Source: Heterocephalus glaber (taxonomy: Eukaryota; Chordata; Mammalia; Rodentia; Bathyergidae). Taken from it: 64,000 nucleotides of DNA. Shown here in pieces: positions 1-11,885 of the stretch. Made by a program: the position numbers and the translations under genes. The notes beneath the pieces are model-generated. The model was given only the letters and a program-made list of their open reading frames with translations, had not been told where the DNA came from and searched no databases. The stretch covers positions 1,686,329 to 1,750,328 of the forward strand of contig NW_004624865.1 of the NCBI RefSeq assembly GCF_000247695.1. The letters run 5' to 3'. The first letter of the stretch is position 1, and every line of letters starts with the position of its first letter.

Positions 1-425
1 TCAGCCATAAAGAATGAGAAACTAGAGTCATTTATAGCTAAATGGATGCATATTGAGGCCATCCTCTTAAGTGAAATAAATAGGACACATATGTGTAAAT
101 ACCGAATAGTTTCTCTAGAGAAACTGAAAGTAAGTGTAAATAAGGATGAAAATGAATAATTCATAATTTGAAATAGGAAAAGATCCAAAGGTGTAGGGGT
201 GGTGGGAGGGGAAGGGGAAAGGGAAGAAGGGAAAGGAAAATTATGAGAAAAGAAAAAAAAAGGAAACTAAATTTATGTAACTAGTCAAGGGTCAAGGGGG
301 TGAAGTGTGCACAGGGAATGGAGAAAAAACTAAGAACCAAGATACATCATGTTCAGGTATAAGCACCCCATGATAAATGTAAACGTATTGTATACCTAAA
401 ATGAACCAATAAAAGAATTTTTTTT
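1..425 (+). mobile_element. L1 LINE 3' end (truncated by window edge)
   Basis: The text starts in the conserved L1 3' segment about an animal-sized 'Cagccataaa' and 'aaaatggatgca' block, passes through a G/A-rich 3' UTR, and ends with the tail module 'accaagatacatcatg' ... 'accaataaaa' followed by A/T. The same tail recurs at 8.4, 9.8, 11.5 and 41.1 kb. There is no coding potential. Confidence 0.75.
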
Positions 426-877
426 TAAAAAAGAAGCTCACACTCTAGCTGAGGTGACAGAACCCATGGTGAGCACAGGAAATGTCATGGGAGTGTTGTC
501 AAACGTAGAATGTGAAATGTAAAGGGCTGACCTGGACCTGGGGTTCACAGGCCAACAGGAAGGCAGGGATCAGTGATGTGAGCAGGGTCTCAGCTCTTCA
601 AAGGGATGACTCCAAATGCTTGGGGCTAAGCTCCGGCTGTCTTACTGGCTCTATTATCTTTACAAAACCAAGCAATTCTTCTTTCAGTCCTTAATCTTTC
701 ACCTGTTATCTGATGCTCAGTATGTTTTCTGTTAAATGATGCAGATCTTTACAGAAAATAATGGCTTGGAACAGTTGCATGAAGCAATAGATGAACAAAT
801 ACTTTGGAAACCCCTCAAAAGTTAACAGTTGTAAGACGTAACAATTTTTCCTCTTAGTAAAAGGATTAAAAAGCATT
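426..877. other. Intergenic, nothing recognised
   Basis: Mixed-composition sequence between two L1 fragments. A 60-codon open frame at 512-694 has no recognisable domain and no splice or promoter context, so it is treated as chance. Confidence 0.5.
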
Positions 878-1385
878 AGAAAGAATGGCTATCATAATGA
901 AATCAAATAATAATAAATTCTGGAGGGCCTGTAGGGGAAAAAGAAGCCCTTCTCCATTGTTGGTTGGAATGTAAACTAGTACAACCACTGTGGAATCAGT
1001 ATGGAGAGTCCTCAAAAAAGTAAAACTAGAGATTCCATTTGAACCAGCTCTTCTCCTTCTAAGTAACTTCCAGGAAGAATTAAAGGATCAGATTGCAATG
1101 ATCCATGCATGCCCTTATTTATAGAAGCACAACTCATAATAGCTGTATCTTGGAAGCAGTCTATTTGTCCCCAGCAGATGAATGGAGAAAGAAAATGTGA
1201 TATTTACACACAATAGAGTTTTACCCTGCTCTAAAGAAAGATAAACTTGAGTCATATTTGTAGGAAAATGGATGCACCTTGAGACCATCATGTTAAGCAA
1301 AATAGATCAGATACATGAGCTTAAATATCACATGGCTTATCTTATAAGAAAAGACCAAGATATAAACAAAGAGCAAAATAAAAGA
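878..1385 (+). mobile_element. L1 LINE 3' region, degraded
   Basis: The order of blocks matches the end of mammalian L1: an 'agaatggctat' block, 'ccattgttggttggaatgta', 'caaccactgtggaatcagt', the region calling for a small number of 'animals' style conserved words, then 'aaaatggatgcaccttgaga'. Numerous substitutions and small gaps mark it as old. It is non-coding. Confidence 0.8.
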
Positions 1386-2035
1386 TAACAGAAAGTAAGG
1401 AGGTAGATCTTTCTTAAATGGAAGGCAAAAGCCAATAATAATAAGAGTCGTAAAACACAAGAAGAAATACAATGTTACACTAATTAAAAATTATTTAAAA
1501 GCACGAATTCCTCTGTTTCAATGGAAATAAGAACTAAAATATACTTACTGGAAACCTAGTAAAAATTAAGAAAGCCAGTAGGAGGGCTAGAGAATAGGGC
1601 CAAAGCTGTACTTGGGGTGAAATGAAGAATACTGCACATGCTCTTTACTTAAAATGTCAAAATGAAATAACTAAGCACGAAATTCAGGAGATTTTAGTAG
1701 GAGTGGGAACAACAACAAAATCAAAGAAAGAGAGAAAAGACAGCAGACAAAATTAATCAGAAGCTAACAAATTTATAAATAGAAAAGTAGAATTGATAAA
1801 TTTAAAATAGTTTTATTTTTGAATTAGGAATAGTATGCCATATACCAATACAGTCGAGTGTCTAAAGAAACTAATTTTTTTGTTGAAATATAAATGACCA
1901 AATATATTTCAAGAAAAATGAAAAACTTGAATAAAACATGAAATTGAAAAACAGAAAAATTACAATTCTAAATGACTCCAGGCTCAGAGAGATTTGCATA
2001 TTTTATGTTTTCATAGAATAACTCCCATGTTACTG
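1386..2035. other. A-rich intergenic sequence, probably decayed L1
   Basis: Strongly A-rich on the plus strand, as L1 bodies are, but no stretch is conserved well enough for a firm call. Confidence 0.4.
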
Positions 2036-2039
2036 AAAT

Positions 2040-3240
2040 TTTTCCAAGACAGAGAAAAGCCAGAAATACTCCTGAATTTATGTCATCAAAGCTTGAAAAT
2101 TACGGCAAAAAGAAGAAGCCATGATTTCGCCTGTAACTTTGAAAATAGATGATAAAAAACTTTCTGTATTGCCGAGAAATTTAATTCCAAATTATATTTA
2201 AAAATTAGTATACCATGACCATATAGGTTTCATTCTTGCAATAACAGGATGTTTAAATAAAATCAGTTGTGTTACATTAGTATATCTTATTCATGAACTA
2301 GAAAAGGAACATTTGTAATACTTTCAGAAAGTGCTGAGAAATCATTTGATGAAATATATCAGTTATTCCAGTGTAATGATGAAAATACACATACCCAACA
2401 ATGTGTAGTAAACTAGGAATACTTCCTAAATATCACAAATATTCCTAAATTACTTCCTAAATATTACAAATATGCAAAGTTAAGAACCAACTGCATATTA
2501 ACTGTTGACTCATTAGGGACATTCATATTTAAATTAGGAGCAAATAAAAAAAGCCCATTATCATATCATTTCAAGAAACTGAACACATGAAGAAAGGAAA
2601 GGAATCTTCATACTCTTTCCAGGCCAAGGCTTCATGGGTTGTAGTACACTAGGCACATCTTGCTGGATTCCAAAGACTCATTATCCAAAGTTTCAGGGGT
2701 CACATCTGATACCTAGTAAACAAAAAGAAATCAATTATCCAGGGTACCCAAGAGAATCAGCAACCTATTAGCATAAATGCATTATTTTAGTAACAAGGCT
2801 GCCTTAAAAAGTACAAAGTGGAACTGCCTTTGGAGATACCAGAAACAATTAGGTAAAAATTACAGTAAAATCACATGGAGAATGAATTGCTACACCCATG
2901 AAATACCCAGAAATAGCAAGAAACATGCAGATCTACATGAGAAGGCTAAATATTTACGGCAGAATGTGAAAAGATGTAAAAGATAGACATTTCATGTCCT
3001 CGGGAAAATAAAACATGTTCATTAATTTTAAGTCCAACTATATTCCTCCTTTAAAAGTTCAGTGTATTATATTTTAGACTTCAAAGTTTAATCTGGAATA
3101 GTAAACGACAAAAAGGAGCTTCAGTTTTAAAAGTCTTCAACATTTTCCCTACCAGATGTTAAAATGTTTTAAAATGACAATGAATAAAATAATGTAACTA
3201 CTATTAATTCACAAATGCACATACAAACTGTGTAACTGGA
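2040..3240 (+). mobile_element. L1 ORF2 remnant, heavily decayed
   Basis: Several blocks fit L1 ORF2 in the right order: an 'aaatcatttgatgaaat' block (the codons before the reverse-transcriptase catalytic region), 'aaactaggaatac', 'atgaattgctacaccc', and 'gacatttcatgtcctcggg'. Stops and frameshifts are everywhere. The 69-codon open frame at 2777-2986 is a chance survivor. Bases 2590-2720 fit less well and may be an insertion or a diverged part. Confidence 0.55.
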
Positions 3241-3960
3241 GTAGAGTTTATTAAAGGGCCTCTTTACAACTGTGTACACATTATGGAGAGATTAATAAGG
3301 GGTTATTTGAAAACTTCAAGGCAAAGATAGTAGGTTATGTGGAGTCCTTAGGCTTGAAGGGGCAGGGAGTGCAATTATAAAGCCAGTGTTCGAAGCTTAG
3401 TGGGAAGAGGAGCATCTTGCGAGGAGCATCTCCCCAGGAGCTGAGCCCTTCCAGAGGGACAAGTTGTCCCAAAGCCACCAGGTCGGGAGGAAGCCACAGC
3501 AACAAAAACTCCAGCTAAATGCTCCTCTCACTTCAATGTCTGGTGCTATCTTTTGCTGGCTGAAGCCAACCAGAAACCAGGGAACAAAGGAGCCCATTGA
3601 TACAGATAATAGATCAGATTGGAGAAGGTGGTTAGATTCAAAGAGTACACTGATTGGCAGTAGACAGTTTCTTGCAAAATTCCAGAACTGACAGTAGTCT
3701 AGAATAGATGCAAAGTTCTGTCCACCATGTTCATTGACATAGTCACTAACTACATCCTTTCACAAGGGCACTAGCATTCTATAAATCAATAAGAAAAGAA
3801 AGATTATTCAATAAATGGCACTAGAAAATTGGGCAGCACTTTGGAATTATCTGGTTAATGCTTGTGCAAGGTTGTGCAAATTGACTCATTCAATGCCCAT
3901 GTCTACCTCTTTCTAACTTGGTTTCTTGTACCATAGAGGCAGGGAAGTCTAAAACTACAG
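3241..3960. other. Intergenic, possible old unclassified repeat
   Basis: Bases 3390-3620 contain a GC-richer block ending in an 'aggagcccattgatacag' phrase that looks like an interspersed repeat, but I cannot name the family. Short open frames on both strands overlap here and none looks like a protein. Confidence 0.35.
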
Positions 3961-3964
3961 AGGA

Positions 3965-4205
3965 TAAAAGCACAGATTCTGGAGCCAAAGAGTCTAGGTA
4001 AAAAATTCAAGTTCTGTTATCAAATAACTATGTGATATTGTGCAATTACTTATTCTCTCTGCTTCTAAATTTCCCTATATATAAAGTAGGATGATATAAT
4101 AACTTACCTTTTAGGATATTGTGAAAATTAAATCAGTTAACATCTGCAAAAGTACTTCAAACAATGCTTGACACATGATAAGCATCCCATAGTTTTAACT
4201 ATTAT
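3965..4205 (+). mobile_element. MIR SINE
   Basis: Typical MIR layout: a 'cacagattctggagcc' block, the central 'tatgtgatattgtgcaattactt' core (near 'tgtgaccttgggcaagttactt'), then a run of 'agtaggatgataataacttacc' and a 3' part with 'tgttaagtgaattaa'-like sequence. It is old and diverged. Confidence 0.7.
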
Positions 4206-4289
4206 TTTATTTTTCATATATTGGTTTGATCAAGGAGACATAATTATGTATCAGTGGAAAACAGACATAGTGTATGTGTCACTTTCTTG

Positions 4290-4710
4290 TCACTGGATCA
4301 AAATACAGAACACTTGCAACTTGAGGAAGGTTTATTTTGGCTCATGGTTTCAAAGGATTCAGTTCACGGTTGGGTAACTCCAAGGCAGGAATATCATGAC
4401 AGAAGGGCATGGCAAAGGTAAGCTGCTTGACCCATGACAGCCAGAAAACAGAAAGAAGGGGGGAGCCAGGGAAAAGAATGCATCTGTTATGGCTTGTGTC
4501 TACATGCAGTCATAGATGGGCCTTTTTGTGGATCTAGAGTGTGTGACACTGGGATTGATTCATGCACTGCGATGATATGATTCAGGATTCCATGTTCTTG
4601 CCCATCCCATCCAAGTTGGGTGCTCTGACCTTTCCGGTTGTTCAGTAACTTAGCTAAGACTCTGTAATAAAGTCCTCTCTGCTTAAACCAGCTAAAACAG
4701 ATTTGTTCTT
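4290..4710 (-). mobile_element. Probable ERVL-MaLR-type LTR, diverged
   Basis: The phrases 'tttattttggctcatggttt', 'cagttcacggttgg' and 'atcatgacagaagggcatgg' are those of a MaLR-type LTR read in reverse, which end in a tract copied from the animal's poly(A) side. The right part (4560-4710) fits less well, and its 'gtaataaagtcctctctgc' could be the end of a second LTR on the plus strand. This is a non-coding remnant. Confidence 0.4.
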
Positions 4711-4969
4711 TGACCAGTAAAGATCCTTATCTCTCGTCAAAAGTACTTGATCATCAAAAATAAAGCCATTTAAAATGCAATCCAAAATATATTTGGGTTC
4801 TTAAATGCCTTCCACTTGGAAAAATGTCTTTGTCAATATAAAGACTAGAAGAAAATTTTGAGATGGGTCCACATTGTTTATATGTTAAAGATCATACATA
4901 GAATGAAAATACATACAGAAGATCACAAAGACAATCTCAACAAATACAATAGTGATATAATGTGTTAGA

Positions 4970-5310
4970 GTTTATATAGATTATTATAAAGGATGAAAGC
5001 AGCAGTATAAAAGGACACTATCAAATAATTTACATCAAGTAGAAATATATAAAACATATGTTTACTGGTAGCTTAAAATTGCAAATTAAAAGCCTAGTAT
5101 CATTTTTTTCTTCTTTGCTAGGATGGCAAAAATGAAAATAAAAAGATTAAAGGATTTGTCTTTACGCCGGTGAAGGAGGTGGTGGAGAGGCATGGTCATT
5201 CTCTGTTGGTGGGAATATAGATTGGAGAAATCATTCTGGAGGACAATTTGGTACTATTTACAAAGGGTTTATCCATCCTACTCCTGGCTCTAAAAGCTGT
5301 ACTTCAAGCT
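4970..5310 (+). mobile_element. Old L1 (L1M-type) 3' fragment
   Basis: The order 'gcaaattaaaagcc', 'aggatggcaaaaatgaaaa', 'ctctgttggtgggaatatag', 'ttctggaggacaatttggta' follows the L1M 3' region. It is decayed and non-coding. Confidence 0.6.
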
Positions 5311-6745
5311 GTGGCTGGTACATAGAAAACAGCTGGAAAACAAATTCTATTTCGGGCAATTGCCCACAACCACTCCCTGGCCAGGCCTGACTGCTACACT
5401 GCGAATCTTGCCAGTCACCAAGTCCCAGCAGCCAAGCCTACTTTTAGATTTTAAGGCTTTTGAGTCTTCAGTTCTGCCACACTGTTCAGGCTCCCCTGAT
5501 TTGCATATTGGATTTGACATGTCACCCAATCTGAAGCTGCACACATTCTAGTTTTCCTTAGTCTTGGAATGAGATCTTCTCTGATTCTCCCAACCCGTTC
5601 TCCTCTGGGTGGTTCCAGCCAGGCTGAATCTTTGACCCTCGTCTTCCCTCATGCTCTCCAAAGGAGAGACAAGAAATCCTGGAGCACCCCCTCCTAGCTA
5701 GGTCCAAAGTTGATTCCTTTTTGCCCAATGCAGAAATTATATTATCGAACCTGCAGGACAAGCATAACTGAAAAAGCCTTTTAGGTGCTAAACTGTGCTT
5801 TTTCTTCACTTGATATCATTGTATGTGACCCATCAGTCAGGTGCTCTCTCTTGTTGACTACTTTCAAAAATGTAATTCCGTGGACTATATTTTCTGTAGC
5901 TTTGGTTTAAGCCTTTTAAAGTGATTACTATTCTCTTCCAATATTTTTGGATTCATCCTCCTCTGGGGAAGTAAAATTCCTTCTTTCTCATTTAAGAACC
6001 AATGTATTTTGTGAGTCATGGCTATAGCAATTTTGACACTTCCCATGTTCCTTTTCTCTAAATTTTGAGCACAATGTGAACTGTCTTTAAATAGAGAAAA
6101 ATGGAAATGATGGTTTTTATATCCCTTCCCTATCCTTTGCTGTAACTCCACTTAAGGCAGGTCATTTTGTAATGGTTAATTCTCTATAGAAATCAGAATG
6201 AATTTTGAAGAGGCAGTGAGTGGGTTAGATTAAATGGCAAGTGTAGTGAGCTAGACAGGGTCTTTACTTTCTCATCTCAGCACCTGTAATAGCTTTTCTG
6301 AGGTATTGTATTGGCTGTCCTGGGGGAGAGGCGGCAGTTGGATATTTATCTGAAGATTGCCCACTTTAGAAGTTCAAATAGAATAACATTCCTTTAGAGG
6401 TGACTTTGTAAATGCTACACACACACACACACACACACACACGGGCACACACACTCTTACCTCCTCAGTTAAAAATCATCTTTTTACTTTATTAATTGCT
6501 CTCATGTATTACAATCACTAGGCCAGATGTGTGCTTGCCTTAATTTTTACTAGCTAAGCTCAGATAGAATCCATTAAGCCAAAAAAGGAAAGGAAAATGT
6601 TTAAAAAATAAAGTAGCCAGACTATACAGAAATAGAGTCTGTTCATTATTGCTAGAAAAAATATAAGTTCAGTTGACAAATACTTGTCAGAATATCTCTG
6701 TGTCATTCAACTGGGGGCACTGAGGACCTTAATAGGACAGATGTC
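5311..6745. other. Intergenic, no gene seen
   Basis: Unique-looking sequence apart from a CA repeat at 6415-6455. Several short open frames occur (for example 5885-6151 on the minus strand, 88 codons), but none has a domain, a signal peptide or splice context. No promoter-like CpG cluster is seen. Confidence 0.5.
6415..6455. repeat. (CA)n microsatellite
   Basis: An uninterrupted CA run of about a dozen units, then one 'gggc' interruption and four more CA units. Confidence 0.95.
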
Positions 6746-6761
6746 AAGATATGGAGGGACA

Positions 6762-6850
6762 GGGGCCGGGGATTTAGCTCAGTGGTTCTGCCACCTGCCT
6801 CGCAAGTGCAAGGTCCAGAGTTTGATTCCCAGTAACAACAACAACAATAA
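6762..6850 (+). mobile_element. ID-type tRNA-derived SINE with intact target-site duplication
   Basis: The body shows an A-box-like 'ttagctcagtgg' and a B-box-like 'agtttgattccc', so it derives from a tRNA gene (Ala-like), and ends in an 'aac'-rich tail instead of pure A. A 16-base direct repeat (aagatatggagggaca) flanks it at 6746-6761 and 6851-6866 with no mismatch, which indicates a fairly recent L1-driven insertion. Confidence 0.9.
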
Positions 6851-6866
6851 AAGATATGGAGGGACA

Positions 6867-8354
6867 AAGGATAGAAGAAACAAAAAATGCAGTGTCACAG
6901 TTGAGATGGGCAAAGTGTTATCAGAATGGAGGAGGGTGGTCACCAATGCCACTTGGAATTCTGCAGTGCTTGCAAAAGGACATTTGAGTTAAAATACAGA
7001 AGAGTCTTTCTAGACAGATGGACAAAGGAGTTTACTATGAGGGACCAGAAGGTAGAAATGGCAAGAACAATGTTAGAAAGTAAAGAAGGATAAGTCTTAC
7101 TGGAGTAATTGGTAGTAAGAAGTACAACTTCTTGGAGGATTACTGCGTGAAATAGACCAACAGCTGTAATGGATCCAACCCCTTTATCCATCCATAGCAT
7201 TGCTGGAGAATATTCAAAAAATACTGTGAAAGAAGTAAAGAAAAAATTACAACGTTATTTATAACAAGTCTTCATAATATTAAAATATGAAAAAGAATCT
7301 CAAAGTCTAACTAGAACTCTTCAAATTAATTTAATTATCCGGAAACTTAAATTTATAATTTCATTAGGAATAATAAAAACTTGCCCAACATGTGTTTAAA
7401 AAGATGTACTTGATATGATTATATAGTTGTAGAAAACTTAGAAGCAAGAGGCTTAAAATAGGAAAGGATAATAAAAGGATAAAAATAGGAAAAAATAATA
7501 AAAGTCGCCACAGCAGGGAGTCAAAAGAAGTTCTTTTTTATTTATAGCATTTAAGATGATTTAATAATATATTTTTTCTAAGCAATCATTGTAGTTCAAT
7601 ACTAGTGTAGTGAAGTCTAAACTTCTAGACTCAGATTTCAATTTGCAACTTGAATCTAAATTTCCCTTTATGATGCAATCCATGAATTTCAATATGACCT
7701 TGCAGAAAAGGTAGATTTAAGATCTGAGAATTTAAACTTTTAGTCAAAATATATTGTAAAAGTCATAATGTTTGTCTGGCACAGAGCACCATGTCCTGCT
7801 TCCCTGGCTAAGGATTTTTCAAGACAAATTTTCAGGTTTACTAAAATGTACTAGCTTAAGTGCTTCACTTGGGTTATTTAGATGAGAGAAAGAGTCCTGA
7901 GCTGTAGTTTGGCTCTAGTTTGTGCTCTAGCACTAACCAGACACTTTTTGAGGTTCCCTACCCACACCTGAAAACTTGCTGGGAGTAATCTTACCTTGCT
8001 TATTCCATGAAATTAGGCCTAGTGAAGATCATCTCAGGAGTGTCTGAGAGCCCTGCTGAAGCCCTCAGTCTTCAGGTACCATCAGATACACTAAAATCAT
8101 CCTGAAGCTCTTTGGAAAGCATGCAAAGTAGAGCCATAGAAGAGCTTGGTGCCTGTACTTTGCAGAATGCTCACCAGAGGTATGTGTCCTCCTGCATCCT
8201 GGAATGGATGGGGCACTTTGGATCTAACTAAGCCTTCGGCTGATGAAAACTGTACTGGGTGGAAGGAGAAGAAACAGCTTGGACACACTGATAGTAACCC
8301 AAAACAGGTGGATGCTTCCAGTCAAGACTGGAAAGAAGGAAATCACACTGAGCA
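6867..8354. other. Intergenic, no gene seen
   Basis: AT-rich, mostly unique-looking. Bases 7430-7510 have a purine-rich simple stretch. Overlapping short open frames at 8097-8385 lie on both strands, lack domains and are regarded as chance. Confidence 0.5.
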
Positions 8355-8480
8355 AATTAGGGCAGGGGAATGGGGAAAAAAATAAGAATCAAGATGTATC
8401 ATGAAAAAGTATAAATTTCCAATGATGACTATCGTCATATTGTATACCTAAAATGTACCAATAAACTGAAGTTTTAAAAA
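8355..8480 (+). mobile_element. L1 3' tail module, short copy
   Basis: Only the last part of the L1 3' UTR is present: 'ggggaatggggaaaaaaata', 'aatcaagatgtatcatg', and 'tgtatacctaaaatgtacc' followed by 'aataaa'. It matches the ends at 11.5 and 9.8 kb. Confidence 0.7.
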
Positions 8481-9495
8481 ATTTGTGCTTCTCTAAGTTT
8501 TCCTCTGATGCTAAATTCAGTCTGTGTGGCATGCATGTAGAGTTCAATCATCAGATACCTGCATTCCCCATCAGAGAAGTCAGAAGTTAGAAATTGAGAC
8601 TATGGTGTCTGAGAATTGAGGGGAAAATGTTTAAAAAAGTAGTGAGGAGAAGAGTCCTTATAGTGGCTGCTCATTGGCAATGAAAGGGTTAAAACTCAAC
8701 AGCAGAATGCCAGGTTAAAGCAACCCTGCACCAGGTGGTCATAAGGTAACAGCCCTGACACTGATATAAAGTCCACTCATTCCCCCAGGGAGCAGTCTTC
8801 ACTGGACCAATCTTCTCTGAAAGGTGTAGACCTCTTTATCTAGAGCTAAAAGGCCTTCTATAAGCCAGAGGAAATGTTCTTGTCAACTCTAAATATATAA
8901 TCAAACACAATCCAGGATTCAAATACAATCCAGGTACTCCTGAAAGGTCTACGAGATCCAGGAAAAGGCATTCTCTAGATAGTCATGTTTGCTGTCTATA
9001 TGCTCCTACATCATCAAACCCTTATGAAAACCCCAGTCTCTCAAATCATGGCATGATTCCTCTCTTGGAAACCTGCCCACAGTCCTCCTTTGGTAGTGCA
9101 CCCTGGACAGAGTAAATTCTTGTCTTCCTTACACTGCTTGACTGTTGGTACACCCTTTTTACTGCCTGCATGACTGACCTGTCATATGCAGTCTAGCACA
9201 GTAGGCCCCAGATCTTGGCTGGACCTTAGGCAGGTCAGACTCCAAAAAGTGCCAAGGAAAACAAACCATGAAAAGAGCAAGAGCAAAGCAGAGGTTTCAA
9301 GAGCTTCCCACTGTATGGTAGACAGAGTTTGGAGTCAGGTACTAGCAAAAAAAGACTTACCTCAACTATGATAAATATTCTATATTAATTTCCAGGAAAA
9401 GTGGCTATAGTAGTTAAAGAATTTAAACAGACATATGAATACCATAAGTATGAACCAAATTAAAGCTTTCAACTAAAGCTCTAATTTAAAACAGA
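8481..9495. other. Intergenic; possible unclassified LTR-like segment
   Basis: Bases 8660-9180 have an LTR-like texture ('gatataaagtccactc', later 'cctggacagagtaaattc'), but I cannot place a family or borders. There is no gene. Confidence 0.35.
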
Positions 9496-9499
9496 CAAT

Positions 9500-11151
9500 A
9501 TCGGATGACAAAAATTCAAAAAATAAATAGGTAAGCTTAAAGTCAAATTTTAACAACAGAATTGATATTGAAGGCAGAGGAGTAAAAATAATTCAGGTTG
9601 AAAGGGATAAAAAAGAATTGAAAAATATAAACAGAACCATGACGAACTGTGCAATAGAATCAAGTAGACATGCATATAATCAAAATAGAAAAAAGAAAAG
9701 AGAATGAGAAGTTAATATTTGAAGAATGTTGGCCAAAAATTTTGGTTATCAAAAAGCAAATTAAGTCTTTATAAATAGGGAAGGGTGGAGGGAAGGTAGG
9801 GGAATGGGGGAAAAATAGGAACCAAGATACATCGTGTAAAGGTACAAGATCCCAACGAGGAATGTAACTATAATGTATATCTAAAATGTACCAAGAAACG
9901 TGATGGAAAAAAAAGAACAAACTAAAGAAAAAGTCTACAAAACCCTCACAGGGTAAGTATGAAGAAAACTTTTTCTAGGCATATCATAGTCAAATTGCAG
10001 AAAATCACTGTTGAAAAAATCTTAAAATCAACTGGGAGGTAGAGAAAAAGGCAAATAGAATTAAGGGTGACCATCAAGTGTGAATTTCAAAATAATAATT
10101 GCATGAAGAAAATAGAGTGATATCACAAACTGCTAAGATTTTTAAAATTTCTATACAGCAAAAATATCTTTCAAAAATGAAGCTGAGATAATACAAGCTG
10201 GTAAAATTTGTCATTATAGTGCTCACACTCTAGCAGCTGCGAACGGGTGTTCTTCATTTGGAAGGTCCATGATACCAGGCAGGAACTGGTTTCTGTGGGA
10301 AGGACTAGAGTAGCAAATCCTAAATATGTGATTACTATAAAATACTTTTTTCTTAAATTCTTTAAAATAATTGATTGCTTATAGCAAAAGCTGAAAATGG
10401 ACTATGGGTTTTACGACAAATTTAAAAGTAAAATGTGCCACAAGAATACAAAGAATGAAAGAAGTGCACGTCAGTGTATATGAAGTGTTAGAATATTAAT
10501 TCAATGTAAAAATCCCTCAAATACTTCCTCCAGCAAACTGTAGAAAGTGATAAAAAGAGATGCAGCTGAAATTTAAATAGAAGAATAATAGAATACTGAA
10601 GAAATTCCCTTAATTCAAAACCAGACAAGGAAGGAGCAAGGGACATGAAACAGAAGAAACAAACGGAAAATGGCAAGATGACAGACTTAAAGCACAATGA
10701 CATGGATTAGGACCTAAAATAGAATGGATTAACACCGCAATTCAAAGGGAAAGCAGTACATTCAGGGTGGGTTTAAAAGGCGATCATTTACTGTTCATAG
10801 GAGACACGCTTTAGATAGAGATACAAAATTGAAAGGAGCGAGACGTAAATATGGAGCATGAAGAAGATAGTGCAACCAATAGACTAACTAGAAGGCTAGA
10901 CAGGAAGCAGCAACAGAGATAAAGGATATTTCATAATGATAAAGGGTCTCTCTCAGTAATAATAGAACAAATTAATCAGTAAGGACATGGACTATTTGAA
11001 TAACAACATTAAATAACTTGACCATAATTTATACATATAGATGATCTATAGATATTTAGATATATAACAGTATACTAAGCAATTGCAGAATAAACATTCT
11101 TTTGATGTACCTATGGTATGTTCACCAAGATATATTTTATGGGCAATAAAT
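9500..11151 (+). mobile_element. Old L1 (L1M-type) body, interrupted
   Basis: Blocks fit the 5' and early coding part of an old L1: 'ggcatatcatagtcaaattgc', 'ctttcaaaaatgaagctgag', then 'gagacacgctttagatagag' and 'atttcataatgataaagggtc' (endonuclease-domain part of ORF2). It is broken by many stops. A younger L1 tail is inserted at 9765-9920, and another L1 lies at its 3' border. Confidence 0.5.
9765..9920 (+). mobile_element. L1 3' tail module inserted in older L1
   Basis: It begins with a 'gggaagggtggagggaagg' type purine tract and carries 'aaccaagatacatcgtg', 'gtatatctaaaatgtacc' and a short A tail. Older L1M sequence continues on both sides, so this copy arrived later. Confidence 0.75.
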
Positions 11152-11162
11152 AAAGCCCAATA

Positions 11163-11602
11163 AGTTCAACATCACTGGTCATTCAAGAGATGCAGATGAA
11201 AACAACACTGAGATTCCACCTCACCCTACAAAGAATGGCTGCTATCAAGAAATCAACCAATAACAAATGCTGGTGGGGGTGTGGAGAGAAAGGAACCCTT
11301 CTCCATTGCTGGTGGGAGTACAGACTGGTGCAACCACTGTGGAAGTCAGTGTGGAGATACCTCAAAGAACTAGGACTGGAGGTCCCATTTGACCCAGCTA
11401 TTCCCCTGCTGGGGATCTTCCCCAAAGAATTAAAAGAATCACACCCTATGTAAATAGGGGAGGGTGGAGGGGGTGAAGGGCGCACAGGTAATGGGGAAAA
11501 AAATAAGAACCAAGATACATCATGTACAGGTACAAGCACCCAATGATAAATGTAAATGAATTGTATACCTAAAATGTACCAATAAAAGAACGTAAGAAAA
11601 AA
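11163..11602 (+). mobile_element. L1 insertion, 5'-truncated and internally deleted, with target-site duplication
   Basis: The end of L1 ORF2/3' region (from 'gagatgcagatgaaaacaac' to 'aagaattaaaagaatcacac') is joined directly to the terminal tail module near 11450 ('ctatg/taaatagggg'). The usual segment between them is missing. An 11-base duplication (aaagcccaata) flanks it at 11152-11162 and 11603-11613. The open frames on both strands (up to 142 codons) are relics of this element. Confidence 0.9.
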
Positions 11603-11722
11603 AAAGCCCAATATATTTCAAAAGCTTGACATTCTATGGAATATATTATCTTTTCATATTGGCATTTAGCTAGAAATCAGAAATAAGTTATCTGTATCAT
11701 AGTTGAAATTTAAGGAACTCCT

Positions 11723-11885
11723 TTTTTTTTCAGTACTAGGAATTGAACCCAGGGCCTTCACACTGAAGTATGTCCCCAGGCCTTTTTATTTTTATTTCAA
11801 CACAGAGTCTTCCTAAGTCACTAAGTTCCCTAGGCTGGGCTGGAACTTGTGACTCTCCTCCCTCAGGCTCCAGAAAGGTGCACAC
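11723..11885 (-). mobile_element. B1-ID dimeric SINE, diverged
   Basis: Read on the minus strand, a B1-like left part is followed by an ID-like right part; on the plus strand one sees 'cagtactaggaattgaaccc' first and the B1 words ('gagtcttcctaagtcac', 'ggctgggctggaacttgtg') after. It ends early on the B1 side. Confidence 0.65.

Noticed and set aside
6762..6850. tRNA gene suggested by A- and B-box-like words (also at 14958, 32238, 49928, 61526)
   Set aside because: The sequence cannot fold into a full tRNA cloverleaf and ends in an A-rich tail with target duplications, so these are SINEs.
11183..11611. 142-codon minus-strand frame
   Set aside because: It is the reverse strand of an L1 3' end with target-site duplication.
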